Source of the DNA: Darwinimomas sp963643215
Lineage (GTDB): Bacteria > Bacillota > Clostridia > Lachnospirales > Lachnospiraceae
Direction: 5' to 3'
NCBI GenBank assembly: GCA_963643215.1
Contig: CAVIJY010000023.1
Location: forward strand, 1-26,501
Length of the DNA: 26,501 bases
Positions 8,148-15,650 of the stretch are shown here, piece by piece (the first letter of the stretch is position 1; each line of letters begins with the position of its first letter). The notes beneath the pieces were generated by a model, which was given only the letters and a program-made list of their open reading frames with translations, did not search any database and was not told the DNA's origin. The translations under genes and the position numbers were made by a program.

Positions 8148-10277
8148 TTACATGAGAGGTTCCATGCTCAGCACCGGATGATGCTTCTCTGACAGGAAGT
8201 TCATCAGATCCTCAACCTCGGTGCAGATGGTTTCGTCTGCGATCATATCTGTGAAGTTATCGATTCCGTACAGCTCCTTGGCAGTAGCATTGAGCTTGGG
8301 ACCTACATCATCCTTGAGTTCCTTGGGCATCCATACAATGCGCTCTATGCCGCCCTCGGCATAGATGAACTTCTTGGAGGATATGAAGTGGCGTCCGTGT
8401 CCCATATAGCCGGGGGTCTGCACACCGCCTCCCGTGCAGGATGCAAGCTCTCCGAATGTCATTCCGGCGGGGGTCATGCCGTTGTACTCACGATTGACGA
8501 TGATAAAGCCGTTGGATGACGGCTCAATGCCGCATATGCACTCGAAGCATCCGCAGGAGGTCATGGGATCCTCGAGGATGGAATAAAGTGTTACAGAGCT
8601 TACTGCTCCATGAGTTGATTCCTCGACGATCTTGTTGACGGTCTCATAGCGTCCGGTTCGCTCATCTATGCAGCCCTCTTTCATGATAGGCTGGCAGGGG
8701 CCTGTGGGATTCAGCTCATTTGTAGCCTTGGCATCAAGCCACGATACCGCGCCGCACAGACCGAGACGCTCCGGGGTGACTACGCAGCAGTGAGCAGGCG
8801 CGAAGCTCTGGCACATGATGCATGTATAGAAGCGATCCACAGCCTCGTCAGTCATAGAGGCGAGACGATCGTCGCGGGCATTATACCGCGGCGTAGCGGT
8901 CTCATCGAGGAACTTCTGAACCTGCTCCGGATCAGTGATCAATGTTACCTGGCATTTGTCTACAACCGCGTCAAACTCGTCCATGATCATATGGTAGAGC
9001 ACCTCTGCGAAGTGAGTCAGGCGCAGTCCGCTGTCGTATGCCGCATTGGATATACGGATGCGGATCTGGTTGCGCTGTCCGGTGTGCATCACACCCTCCA
9101 TATAGTTGAACCAGGCGTGAATCTTGCGCTCGATGACGGATTCGAAGTCTGCCTGCATCTTCTTGCCGGCAACCTCTATGAAGGTACCGAGAGCAAATTC
9201 CTTCTCGCCGCAGTCTATATCATTGCCGATGATGGTGATCTTGTGGTCCTCAACTTCCGAGAGATCGCGCATCAGCACGAGCTCGGCAGTGGGATTCTTG
9301 CCGGACCATATCTCGGTATGCATATCGCCTCTTCTGATGACCTCACCCTCAAAGGCGGCAGCAAATGCGACGGGAATAGGCAGCTCCTTGGACTTGATCT
9401 TGATATTGCGAAGCTCAAGGGATTTCTTGACCGTCTCCTCATGGTCGCATACAGACTCCAGCGCACCGGGAACCTGATTCTCCCCGAGATCGATATCAAC
9501 GATAACCGGGAAGCCGAGAGCGATAGCACCTGCGCCTGCAGATACAACCACCTGATCGATAGCTCCGAATGTGTTCACAAATGCGGGAACACGCTCCTTT
9601 GTATATGCCAGAAGTCCTGCAAGATCTCCGGGCTGTACATTGCCGAATATCAGAGCGGCACGGATAGCCACGGTGACTACATGGATGACCGCGGTCACAT
9701 CATGTCCAAGAGGAACGACACGCAGCTCGACGCCCATCTTCACGCCGCCCTCGCTGCATTGCTCGATGACATCTCCTACCAGGAATGTCATCAGACCCTT
9801 GGACTGATAATCCTTGACGATCTTAACTGCCGCACTCGGGTCATCGGCCTTGCCGAGAACTACGGCTACGCCGGGGATATCTCCGGTTACAAGCGGAACG
9901 CCGAGGGAGCGGATGATAGGATCCGGTACGAAGCCGATTCCGGAATCCGAAGCGTAGGGATCGCCGCCCTCAACATATTTCAGACCTTCTATGATTTCTG
10001 CTCCGACTGCTGTTGCAAGTCCCGCATTGAGCGCCTGTCCCAGATCCTCCTGATTGGTGATCAGGCTTTTGAGCACATCGACACATGCGGGCAGATCGCC
10101 CAGTGTCTTGACCTTGACGCCTGTTGCGGCGTAGATTGTCGGGAAGAAGTACGCGGTATCGGGGAATGCGATTTCCTTTTCTGCGCCATACTTGGTGATA
10201 GCATCATTGACAGCGCCTTCTGTCAGTCCGGCAACTGCATTGGAACCACCGTAGATCAGATCAGTTAATACACTCAT
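8148..10277 (-). CDS. acsB: Acetyl-CoA synthase (CODH/ACS complex beta subunit)
   Basis: This 709-residue protein assembles acetyl-CoA from CO, a methyl group (from the corrinoid protein) and CoA in the Wood-Ljungdahl pathway. All A-cluster ligands are present: Cys486, Cys489, Cys498 and Cys508 for the Fe4S4 cluster, and the Cys575-Gly576-Cys577 motif for nickel. Their spacing matches the well-studied Moorella enzyme with an offset of 20. The start MSVLTDLIYGG at 10277 is preceded by AAAGGAG; the 75-residue upstream extension in the same frame is AT-rich and includes the promoter, so it is rejected. No acsA, acsC, acsD, acsE or cooC is in the window. The product is cytoplasmic and oxygen-sensitive. 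Confidence 0.97.
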   Translation of the reverse strand: MSVLTDLIYGGSNAVAGLTEGAVNDAITKYGAEKEIAFPDTAYFFPTIYAATGVKVKTLGDLPACVDVLKSLITNQEDLGQALNAGLATAVGAEIIEGLKYVEGGDPYASDSGIGFVPDPIIRSLGVPLVTGDIPGVAVVLGKADDPSAAVKIVKDYQSKGLMTFLVGDVIEQCSEGGVKMGVELRVVPLGHDVTAVIHVVTVAIRAALIFGNVQPGDLAGLLAYTKERVPAFVNTFGAIDQVVVSAGAGAIALGFPVIVDIDLGENQVPGALESVCDHEETVKKSLELRNIKIKSKELPIPVAFAAAFEGEVIRRGDMHTEIWSGKNPTAELVLMRDLSEVEDHKITIIGNDIDCGEKEFALGTFIEVAGKKMQADFESVIERKIHAWFNYMEGVMHTGQRNQIRIRISNAAYDSGLRLTHFAEVLYHMIMDEFDAVVDKCQVTLITDPEQVQKFLDETATPRYNARDDRLASMTDEAVDRFYTCIMCQSFAPAHCCVVTPERLGLCGAVSWLDAKATNELNPTGPCQPIMKEGCIDERTGRYETVNKIVEESTHGAVSSVTLYSILEDPMTSCGCFECICGIEPSSNGFIIVNREYNGMTPAGMTFGELASCTGGGVQTPGYMGHGRHFISSKKFIYAEGGIERIVWMPKELKDDVGPKLNATAKELYGIDNFTDMIADETICTEVEDLMNFLSEKHHPVLSMEPLM

Positions 10278-10292
10278 CTTAAACACTCCTTT

Positions 10293-10312
10293 CGAATAAT
10301 CCTCTTTATTCG
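10293..10312 (-). promoter_or_regulatory. Inverted repeat in the acsB leader
   Basis: CGAATAA and TTATTCG (7 bp each, 6-nt loop) lie just upstream of the acsB Shine-Dalgarno. They could form a small mRNA hairpin or bind a repressor. Function is inferred only. Confidence 0.45.
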
Positions 10313-10356
10313 AGTAAAAGGTACCTATCAAGTAATATATAGCAGAAATCAAAAAA

Positions 10357-10385
10357 ATTGTATAGATATTTATACCTATTGGCAA
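10357..10385 (-). promoter_or_regulatory. Probable acsB promoter
   Basis: On the minus strand TTGCCA (10380-10385) and TACAAT (10357-10362) are separated by 17 bp, in an AT-rich stretch, giving a leader of about 70 nt. The remaining bases 10386-10491 hold no gene that I can support. Confidence 0.65.
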
Positions 10386-10491
10386 AAATAAATCGAATTG
10401 TCGGAAAACTTTGAATATATTGAAATGATATCGCGCGAAATATTCACTCTGCTTGACGGAGAATGCATCCGGATAAAAACAATAAAAGCTC

Positions 10492-10520
10492 TTGCATGGC
10501 AATCTAAGGTGTGGTATTTT
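10492..10520 (+). promoter_or_regulatory. Promoter of tRNA-Leu(AAG)
   Basis: TTGCAT (10492-10497) and TATTTT (10515-10520) are separated by 17 bp and end 12 bp before the tRNA. It is divergent from the acsB promoter. Confidence 0.7.
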
Positions 10521-10532
10521 ATTTCTGTTGAC

Positions 10533-10616
10533 GCGGGGATGCTGGAATTGGCAGACAGGCTAGACTAAGGATCTAGTGGAGGAATATCCGTGAGGGTTCA
10601 AGTCCCTTTTCCCGCA
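10533..10616 (+). tRNA. tRNA-Leu, anticodon AAG
   Basis: This 84-nt class II tRNA has acceptor stem GCGGGGA with TTCCCGC (one G-T pair). The D arm contains GGAATTGGCAGA. The anticodon stem CTAGA/TCTAG encloses loop CTAAGGA, so the anticodon is AAG. A long variable arm and GGGTTCAAGTCCC T arm follow. CCA is not encoded. A at position 34 would need deamination to inosine to read CUC as well as CUU. Confidence 0.95.
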
Positions 10617-10625
10617 CGACATTTT

Positions 10626-10662
10626 ATCACGTTTCGTCTGAGTACGGGGCGTGATTTTTTTT
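10626..10662 (+). terminator. Intrinsic terminator after tRNA-Leu(AAG)
   Basis: ATCACG (10626-10631) pairs with CGTGAT (10650-10655); the stem is extended inward by weaker pairs. Eight T follow from 10655. It starts 10 bp after the tRNA. Confidence 0.88.
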
Positions 10663-10744
10663 ACCCGGAAACTCCTTTATTGCGATATACTAAGCCTGTG
10701 AATCAGCAGCGCAGCTTAAGCTGATAACAAAGTGAGGGGATATC

Positions 10745-11473
10745 TTGATAAGAGACAATCTTGAAAGAATAAAGAAGAATATAGCCGCTGCATGCGAAAG
10801 AGCCGGGCGTGATCCGTCAGAGGTTGAGTTGTTGGCGGTCAGCAAAACCAAGCCGGTGGAGATGATAGAACAATGCATGGCTGCAGGTCAGTATGCCTTC
10901 GGAGAGAACTATGTGCAGGAGCTGGAGGAAAAATACGCATTGCTGGGTGATGAAGTCAGATGGCACATGATAGGACACCTTCAGAGAAACAAGGTAAGAC
11001 ATATCATAGACAAGGTCTGCCTGATTCATTCAGTAGATAGCCTGAGGCTCGCCCGGCAGATACAAAAGGAGGCTGAAAAGCAGAATATCGAGTCGGATAT
11101 CCTGCTTGAGATAAATGTGGCTCGTGAACAGAGCAAATGGGGATTTATGCCGGAGGAGACCGAAGAGGCCGTCAGAGCCGTAAGCGAGCTGCCCAATGTA
11201 CATATAAAGGGACTGATGACATCGGCTCCCATGACTGAAGATGCCGAAACGAACAGAGCGTATTTCATGGAGCTGAGGCAGCTCTATGACCATATAGCCG
11301 GGCTGAACATATCCAACGCGGACATGCATGTGCTGTCTATGGGCATGACGGGAGATTATGAAGTTGCCGTCGAGGAGGGCTCGACCATGGTGCGTGTCGG
11401 CACAGGCATATTCGGAGCAAGAAACTATGCTCACACGGATGAGAAAAGCGAGCATCTGACAGGAGAGGCATAA
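10745..11473 (+). CDS. yggS: YggS/PLPBP-family pyridoxal-phosphate-binding protein
   Basis: This 242-residue protein matches the alanine-racemase-like PLP homeostasis family. LLAVSKTKP contains the PLP lysine (Lys34), with FGENYVQE, WHMIGHLQRNKV, GLMTSAP, LSMGMTGDYE and VRVGTGIFG further on. Family members carry PLP and balance its supply but have no known enzymatic activity. The start is TTG at 10745, supported by GAGGGG at 10734-10739. A 12-bp palindrome (10712-10723) lies upstream. The GGDEF gene begins 4 bp after its stop. Confidence 0.94.
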   Translation: MIRDNLERIKKNIAAACERAGRDPSEVELLAVSKTKPVEMIEQCMAAGQYAFGENYVQELEEKYALLGDEVRWHMIGHLQRNKVRHIIDKVCLIHSVDSLRLARQIQKEAEKQNIESDILLEINVAREQSKWGFMPEETEEAVRAVSELPNVHIKGLMTSAPMTEDAETNRAYFMELRQLYDHIAGLNISNADMHVLSMGMTGDYEVAVEEGSTMVRVGTGIFGARNYAHTDEKSEHLTGEA

Positions 11474-11477
11474 AGAT

Positions 11478-12572
11478 ATGATTGATCCATATTTTCTGGT
11501 GCTTACAGCCATAATTATATTTGTGCTCTGCTTTATGTGCTGGATGGTGAAGCTGAGCGAGACGCTTGCGCCGAGACAGGCAGACGGATTCACGGCCACC
11601 TTCATACTGGTCGGGGGCATCTCAGTGCTGGAGCTGATCTCCGTACTTGTGAATGACGGCCCGTTATGGCTGAGATGGCTCAATATACTTTCAAACTATC
11701 TGGGATTCGGGCTGACACCTGCAGTGCCGATTCTGCTGGTATATACACTGCAGCGCTCAGATCGCATACCCCGCAGTCTTGCGATGGCGGCAGTCATCGA
11801 GCTGATATATATGGTGATTCTGACGGTGTCGCTGTTTTCTGACGGGTTTATTTTTTCAGTAGATGAGGCAAATCACTACTCACGTCAGAGCGGCTTCAAT
11901 CTGTATTTATTCATGCATTACCTGAGCATAGCATATCTGACATTCAGTTCCCTTGAGATGGCAAGAAATTTTCAAAGCCGCGGACGGGAGCTGATCTACG
12001 CCATAACAGGATTCCTGGTGATCGGGACACTTGTTCAGGTTTTGAATCCGCAGCTTCATATCACATGGCTTTGCGTTACACTGATCACAGTGATGTATTT
12101 TATTTACTGCAGCGAGATGTGGAATCAGCTCGACGGTCTTACCGGGCTTCTCAGCCAGAAGAGCTATCTGAACCGCACGATGAACATGCAGGATGATGAC
12201 CGTATGCTGATAGTGTTTGATGTGGACAATTTCAAGCATATCAATGATACCGCGGGTCATCTGACGGGGGACAGGTGCCTGAAGGAGATCGCGGAATGCC
12301 TGAAGCAGGCGTACAACAGGCACGGGAGATGCTATCGTATAGGCGGGGACGAGTTCTGTGTCCTGATGCGCAGCCCTGACAAAGAGGCGATATGCAAGGA
12401 GAAGTTCCTTCAGCTCATGGAAAGACGCCGAAAGGTGATAAGAATCCTTCCTACTGTCTCATACGGAAGCGTATGGCTGCTGAAGCATGAAAGCATAGTC
12501 GATGCCAAGATGCGCGCGGATCAGAATATGTATGAGGACAAGGAAAGACGCAAGGCGGCAAGACGCGGATAG
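11478..12572 (+). CDS. Membrane-bound GGDEF diguanylate cyclase
   Basis: The 364-residue protein has about seven hydrophobic segments in residues 1-210, followed by a GGDEF domain opening with LDGLTGLLSQKSYL. The catalytic motif is intact (GGDEF at residues 289-293, preceded by YRI). It should make cyclic di-GMP from two GTP. The upstream inhibitory RxxD site is absent at the expected position. The sensed signal is unknown. AGGAGAGG in the end of yggS provides the ribosome site, so the two genes are probably one operon. A 6-bp stem (12563-12578) spans the stop codon but lacks a T run. Confidence 0.92.
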   Translation: MIDPYFLVLTAIIIFVLCFMCWMVKLSETLAPRQADGFTATFILVGGISVLELISVLVNDGPLWLRWLNILSNYLGFGLTPAVPILLVYTLQRSDRIPRSLAMAAVIELIYMVILTVSLFSDGFIFSVDEANHYSRQSGFNLYLFMHYLSIAYLTFSSLEMARNFQSRGRELIYAITGFLVIGTLVQVLNPQLHITWLCVTLITVMYFIYCSEMWNQLDGLTGLLSQKSYLNRTMNMQDDDRMLIVFDVDNFKHINDTAGHLTGDRCLKEIAECLKQAYNRHGRCYRIGGDEFCVLMRSPDKEAICKEKFLQLMERRRKVIRILPTVSYGSVWLLKHESIVDAKMRADQNMYEDKERRKAARRG

Positions 12573-12611
12573 CCGCGTAGTCATAAGCACAAGATGAAAG
12601 GAGAAACTACC

Positions 12612-13148
12612 ATGAACAAGTACGCAGGAACGCAGACAGAAAAGAATCTCGAGGCGGCATTTGCCGGAGAATCCGAGGCAAGAAACAAGTACAGCTACTT
12701 TGCGTCAAGAGCAAAAAAGGATGGCTATGAGCAGATAGCCGCGCTGTTCGAGAAGACGGCCAACAATGAGAAAGAGCACGCAAAGATGTGGTTTAAGGAG
12801 CTGAACGGCATAGGGACGACAGCGGAGAATCTTGCAGCTGCAGCTGACGGCGAAAACTATGAGTGGACTGATATGTATGAGGGCTTTGCCGAAACTGCAC
12901 AGAAGGAGGGCTTTACCGAGCTTGCCGAGAAGTTTCGCGAGGTCGCAGCGATCGAAAAGCATCATGAGGAACGCTATCGCGCGCTGCTGCGCAATGTCGA
13001 GGCGCAGGAGGTGTTTGCAAAGAGCGAGGTCAAGGTGTGGGAGTGCCGCAACTGCGGTCATATCGTGGTAGGCACCAAGGCTCCGGACATCTGCCCTGTC
13101 TGCGCGCATCCGCAGGCTTATTTCGAGATAAACTGCGAGAATTACTGA
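12612..13148 (+). CDS. rbr: Rubrerythrin
   Basis: This 178-residue protein has the ferritin-like diiron domain (Glu20, Glu53, His56, the ENYEW block at 81-85, and Glu115/His118 in IEKHHEERY). A C-terminal rubredoxin domain has CRNC at 145-148 and CPVC at 161-164. Rubrerythrin reduces hydrogen peroxide in anaerobes. The ATG at 12612 is preferred over one at 12594 because AAAGGAG lies at about 12597-12603. Its 3' end overlaps the convergent MerR gene by 7 bp. Confidence 0.97.
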   Translation: MNKYAGTQTEKNLEAAFAGESEARNKYSYFASRAKKDGYEQIAALFEKTANNEKEHAKMWFKELNGIGTTAENLAAAADGENYEWTDMYEGFAETAQKEGFTELAEKFREVAAIEKHHEERYRALLRNVEAQEVFAKSEVKVWECRNCGHIVVGTKAPDICPVCAHPQAYFEINCENY

Positions 13149-13981
13149 TCTGGGCGACAGACGGGTATGCAGATCTCGGTCACAAATCTGCGGACATCAT
13201 TGGTCACTCCGTAGTCGATGAGCGTTGTCTCACGGGAAAAGCCGGCAATCTCAAAGCGGCTCTCTCTTATATAGCACAGTAGTTTATCATACTGCTCGGG
13301 TGCCTGAGCGTGACCTCCGCGAAAGCGGAGCCTTGCGCACAGGGATTCGGGCAGTATGACTGTTTCATCGTCATATATATCCTCGCTGTCGAGCATCAGA
13401 AATATTCCGTCATAGCCGTGAGTCTGCCCAAGTCGCAGATGCTCGACGCTGATTCCGAGTCCCACCTTGCCGAGAAATATGACCGCTTCAGCCCGGGAAC
13501 GGTCAAGTCTTCGGATGGGAGACTCCATATCCTGATAAGAATTGATCTGAACAGGCTCCTCGACCCACACCATGCGGCATGGCGGGCATTGTATCACGGA
13601 TATGATATCGAGCGGCAGCTCCTGCGCATCCTTCAGCCACTGCAGACGGTGATCTATCTTTCTTTCTATACGCCTGAGCTCCTTCAGCTTTTTCTGAACA
13701 TATGACTTTTGTAAAAGCAGCTTCTCCTCGATGCGCTTTATATCTCTGTTTTTCAGAAAGTCCTCAATCTCCGACAGCGGCATATCAAGTGTTCTGAGAT
13801 AGCGGATGGTATTGAGTATCTCGAACTGTGAGGCTCCGTAGTACCGGTAGCCTGAGTCCGGAGATACATATTCGGGCGTGAGCAGTCCGATCTTTTCATA
13901 GTGGCGCAGGCTGCTGACGCTTATATGAAACATCTCAGATACATCACCTATGGAGAAAAGCCTGTCCTTGTCCATCATCAT
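13142..13981 (-). CDS. MerR-family transcriptional regulator with effector-binding domain
   Basis: The 279-residue protein has an N-terminal MerR winged helix (FSIGDVSEMFHISVSSLRHY, then GYRYY). A charged coiled-coil follows at about 75-115, with a C-terminal GyrI/BltR-like ligand domain. Three consecutive ATG codons open it; the first overlaps the TAA of the MATE gene as TAATG, with AGAGGA inside the last MATE codons. Translation is therefore probably coupled. It likely controls the MATE promoter, which has the 19-bp spacer expected of MerR targets. No metal-binding cysteine pattern is seen near the C-terminus, so an organic ligand is more likely. This last point is inference. Confidence 0.93.
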   Translation of the reverse strand: MMMDKDRLFSIGDVSEMFHISVSSLRHYEKIGLLTPEYVSPDSGYRYYGASQFEILNTIRYLRTLDMPLSEIEDFLKNRDIKRIEEKLLLQKSYVQKKLKELRRIERKIDHRLQWLKDAQELPLDIISVIQCPPCRMVWVEEPVQINSYQDMESPIRRLDRSRAEAVIFLGKVGLGISVEHLRLGQTHGYDGIFLMLDSEDIYDDETVILPESLCARLRFRGGHAQAPEQYDKLLCYIRESRFEIAGFSRETTLIDYGVTNDVRRFVTEICIPVCRPDQ

Positions 13982-15342
13982 TATCCTCTGTCATGACCTT
14001 TGCTTGCGGCGCCGGGACGGATCCGTGCAAATGCTATCAGGCATATTATAACCGAAAGGAGAGATCCCATGGAGGTAGCCAGGCCCATAGGAAAAAGATT
14101 GTCAGGGAAGAGCTTTGATGCCATGTATACGCCGGGGACACGCACGAGTGTGATCGCCAGAATATTGTGCAGAAAAGAGAGGCCTGACTTCTCGCAAGCA
14201 CAGAAGTATCCGCTGAAGCTGAAGTGAATCCCGGCGAAGAGGCAGTCCCATATGTAGCCGCGGAGATATTGACCGCCGAGCATGATCACGACAGCTCCGC
14301 TTTCAGAGGCGGCATCAGTGAACATAGACACGATAGACTCCGCAGTAAACTGGATGGCCGCTACCGCGCACAATCCGAAACCGGCAGCGATCAGTATGGA
14401 GTAGCGAAGCGTCTGAACGGCTCTGTCGGGCTTGCCTGCGCCGATATTCTGTGCACCGAGCGCGGACACCGTCGAGAGCATGGAGGAGGGGACGAGAAAG
14501 AGAAAGCTGATGACCTTCTCTACGATCCCGACTGCTGCGGCATCATTCAGTCCTCTGCGGTTTGCTATGACCGTGATCACGATGAATGCTATCTGGATGA
14601 GCCCGTCCTGGGTTGCGATGGGGATGCCCACCTGAAGGATGCTGCCCATGACATCTCGCTGCGGCTTAAAATCATCCTTGCTCAGGTTGATACTTTTCTG
14701 CCTGAGTATGACACAGAGTGAGATGATCACGCTGACGGCCTGAGACAGCGTTGTACCGAGCGCCGCACCTGAGGGCCCCATGTGAAGCGCGCCCATGAAT
14801 ATATAGTCGAGAATTATATTCGTCACGCATGCCGCGGCTATGAAATACATAGGGCTCTTGCTGTCGCCCATTCCGCGGAATATGGAGCTGATGATGTTGT
14901 AGGCGGTGATGAAGGGTATGCCGATAAAGCATATGGTGAGATAGCTCACGGTTCCGCTCAATGCCTCCTCGGGCGTGGACATGACACGGGCTATGGAATC
15001 AACGGCTGAAAGCAGTATCACCATGAGAGCGACGGAAAGCGCCATGAAAAGCATCACGGTATTGCCTATGACCCGCGCCGTGCGCCTTTTATCGCCGGCG
15101 CCCACCGACTGCGCTATATTGACGGTTGTACCCATGGCGAGTCCTACCAGCATGACTGTAAGCATATGCATGACCTGGGAGCCTATCGATACCGCGGTGG
15201 TGCCGGCGACACCTTCAAACTGTCCTATGATAAAAAGATCCGCCATGCCGTAGAGAGTCTGCAGAAAATACGAGAGAAGGTACGGCAGAGAGAAGAAAAG
15301 GACATTTTTAAATACGCTGCCTGTTGTAAGATTCTTTTCCAT
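13981..15342 (-). CDS. MATE-family efflux transporter
   Basis: This 453-residue protein has about twelve hydrophobic segments. MATE hallmarks include MADLFIIGQFEGVAGTTAV near residue 31 and the internally repeated bundle structure. MATE proteins export cationic drugs or metabolites using Na+ or H+ gradients. The ATG at 15342 follows AGAGGTGA. It is the first gene of a two-gene unit with the MerR regulator. The substrate is unknown. Confidence 0.95.
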   Translation of the reverse strand: MEKNLTTGSVFKNVLFFSLPYLLSYFLQTLYGMADLFIIGQFEGVAGTTAVSIGSQVMHMLTVMLVGLAMGTTVNIAQSVGAGDKRRTARVIGNTVMLFMALSVALMVILLSAVDSIARVMSTPEEALSGTVSYLTICFIGIPFITAYNIISSIFRGMGDSKSPMYFIAAACVTNIILDYIFMGALHMGPSGAALGTTLSQAVSVIISLCVILRQKSINLSKDDFKPQRDVMGSILQVGIPIATQDGLIQIAFIVITVIANRRGLNDAAAVGIVEKVISFLFLVPSSMLSTVSALGAQNIGAGKPDRAVQTLRYSILIAAGFGLCAVAAIQFTAESIVSMFTDAASESGAVVIMLGGQYLRGYIWDCLFAGIHFSFSGYFCACEKSGLSFLHNILAITLVRVPGVYMASKLFPDNLFPMGLATSMGSLLSVIICLIAFARIRPGAASKGHDRG

Positions 15343-15372
15343 GTATGTTCACCTCTTTTTTACTGTCGCTGC

Positions 15373-15403
15373 ATTATAAACTCTACAACAGATGTAGAGT
15401 CAA
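15373..15403 (-). promoter_or_regulatory. MerR-type promoter and operator of the MATE-merR operon
   Basis: On the minus strand TTGACT (15398-15403) and TATAAT (15373-15378) are separated by 19 bp, longer than the usual 17. The spacer and -35 edge contain a perfect dyad, CTCTACA-N5-TGTAGAG (15381-15399). MerR-family activators act on exactly this layout. Confidence 0.88.
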
Positions 15404-15423
15404 GAAAAATGATAAGTCTCATC

Positions 15424-15452
15424 TTGACAATACAAAGCAAGTGTTGTATCTT
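15424..15452 (+). promoter_or_regulatory. Promoter of the Met/Cys-rich leader ORF unit
   Basis: TTGACA (15424-15429) and TATCTT (15447-15452) are separated by 17 bp. A dyad ATACAA-N8-TTGTAT (15430-15449) fills the spacer and overlaps the -10, a possible operator. The promoter is divergent from the MATE promoter 21 bp away. Confidence 0.75.
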
Positions 15453-15486
15453 CACTGCATGCGTTAGGAACAGTGAGGAACAGAGA

Positions 15487-15594
15487 ATGCGTCGGAACAC
15501 TTTCATGGATACGAACATGACTATGATGTGCGGCATGTGCACTATGTGCTGCACTTTTGGCATGCATGAAAGTCGGAACGCGTTCGAGAGGTGA
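15487..15594 (+). CDS. Short Met/Cys-rich ORF, candidate leader peptide
   Basis: This 35-codon ORF has GAGGAA at about 15475-15480. The peptide has 8 Met and 4 Cys; residues 11-26 (core MTMMCGMCTMCC) hold six Met and all four Cys. A 9-bp inverted repeat (15499-15507 with 15565-15573) brackets this run in the RNA. A promoter lies upstream and an intrinsic terminator 27 bp downstream, followed by a repeat cluster and metNIQ. It could be a leader peptide whose translation senses Met or Cys supply, or a small soft-metal-binding peptide. I recognise no family. Start and expression are predicted only. Confidence 0.6.
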   Translation: MRRNTFMDTNMTMMCGMCTMCCTFGMHESRNAFER

Positions 15595-15624
15595 TTTCCT
15601 CTGATGTCGGTTGATTGAGAACCG
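15587..15624 (+). promoter_or_regulatory. Alternative hairpins before the leader terminator
   Basis: AGAGG/CCTCT (15587-15591 with 15598-15602) encloses the leader stop codon. CGGTT/AACCG (15608-15612 with 15620-15624) shares ACCG with the terminator's 5' arm, so the two cannot form together. GGAACGCG (15575-15582) could also pair with the terminator arm 15623-15630 with one mismatch. Confidence 0.45.
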
Positions 15625-15650
15625 CGCTCCGAAGGGAGTGCGGTTTTTTT
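15621..15650 (+). terminator. Intrinsic terminator of the leader unit (possible attenuator)
   Basis: A 10-bp stem from ACCGCGCTCC with a GAAG loop (one G-T pair) is followed by seven T. It lies 27 bp after the short ORF and about 320 bp before metN. Confidence 0.92.

Noticed and set aside
8790..10268. 492-codon plus-strand frame opposite acsB
   Set aside because: It is an antisense shadow of a conserved gene, with no family features or ribosome site.
10278..10502. 75-residue N-terminal extension of AcsB
   Set aside because: It covers the likely promoter, leader and AAAGGAG; AcsB proteins start with the MSVLTDLIYGG-like segment.
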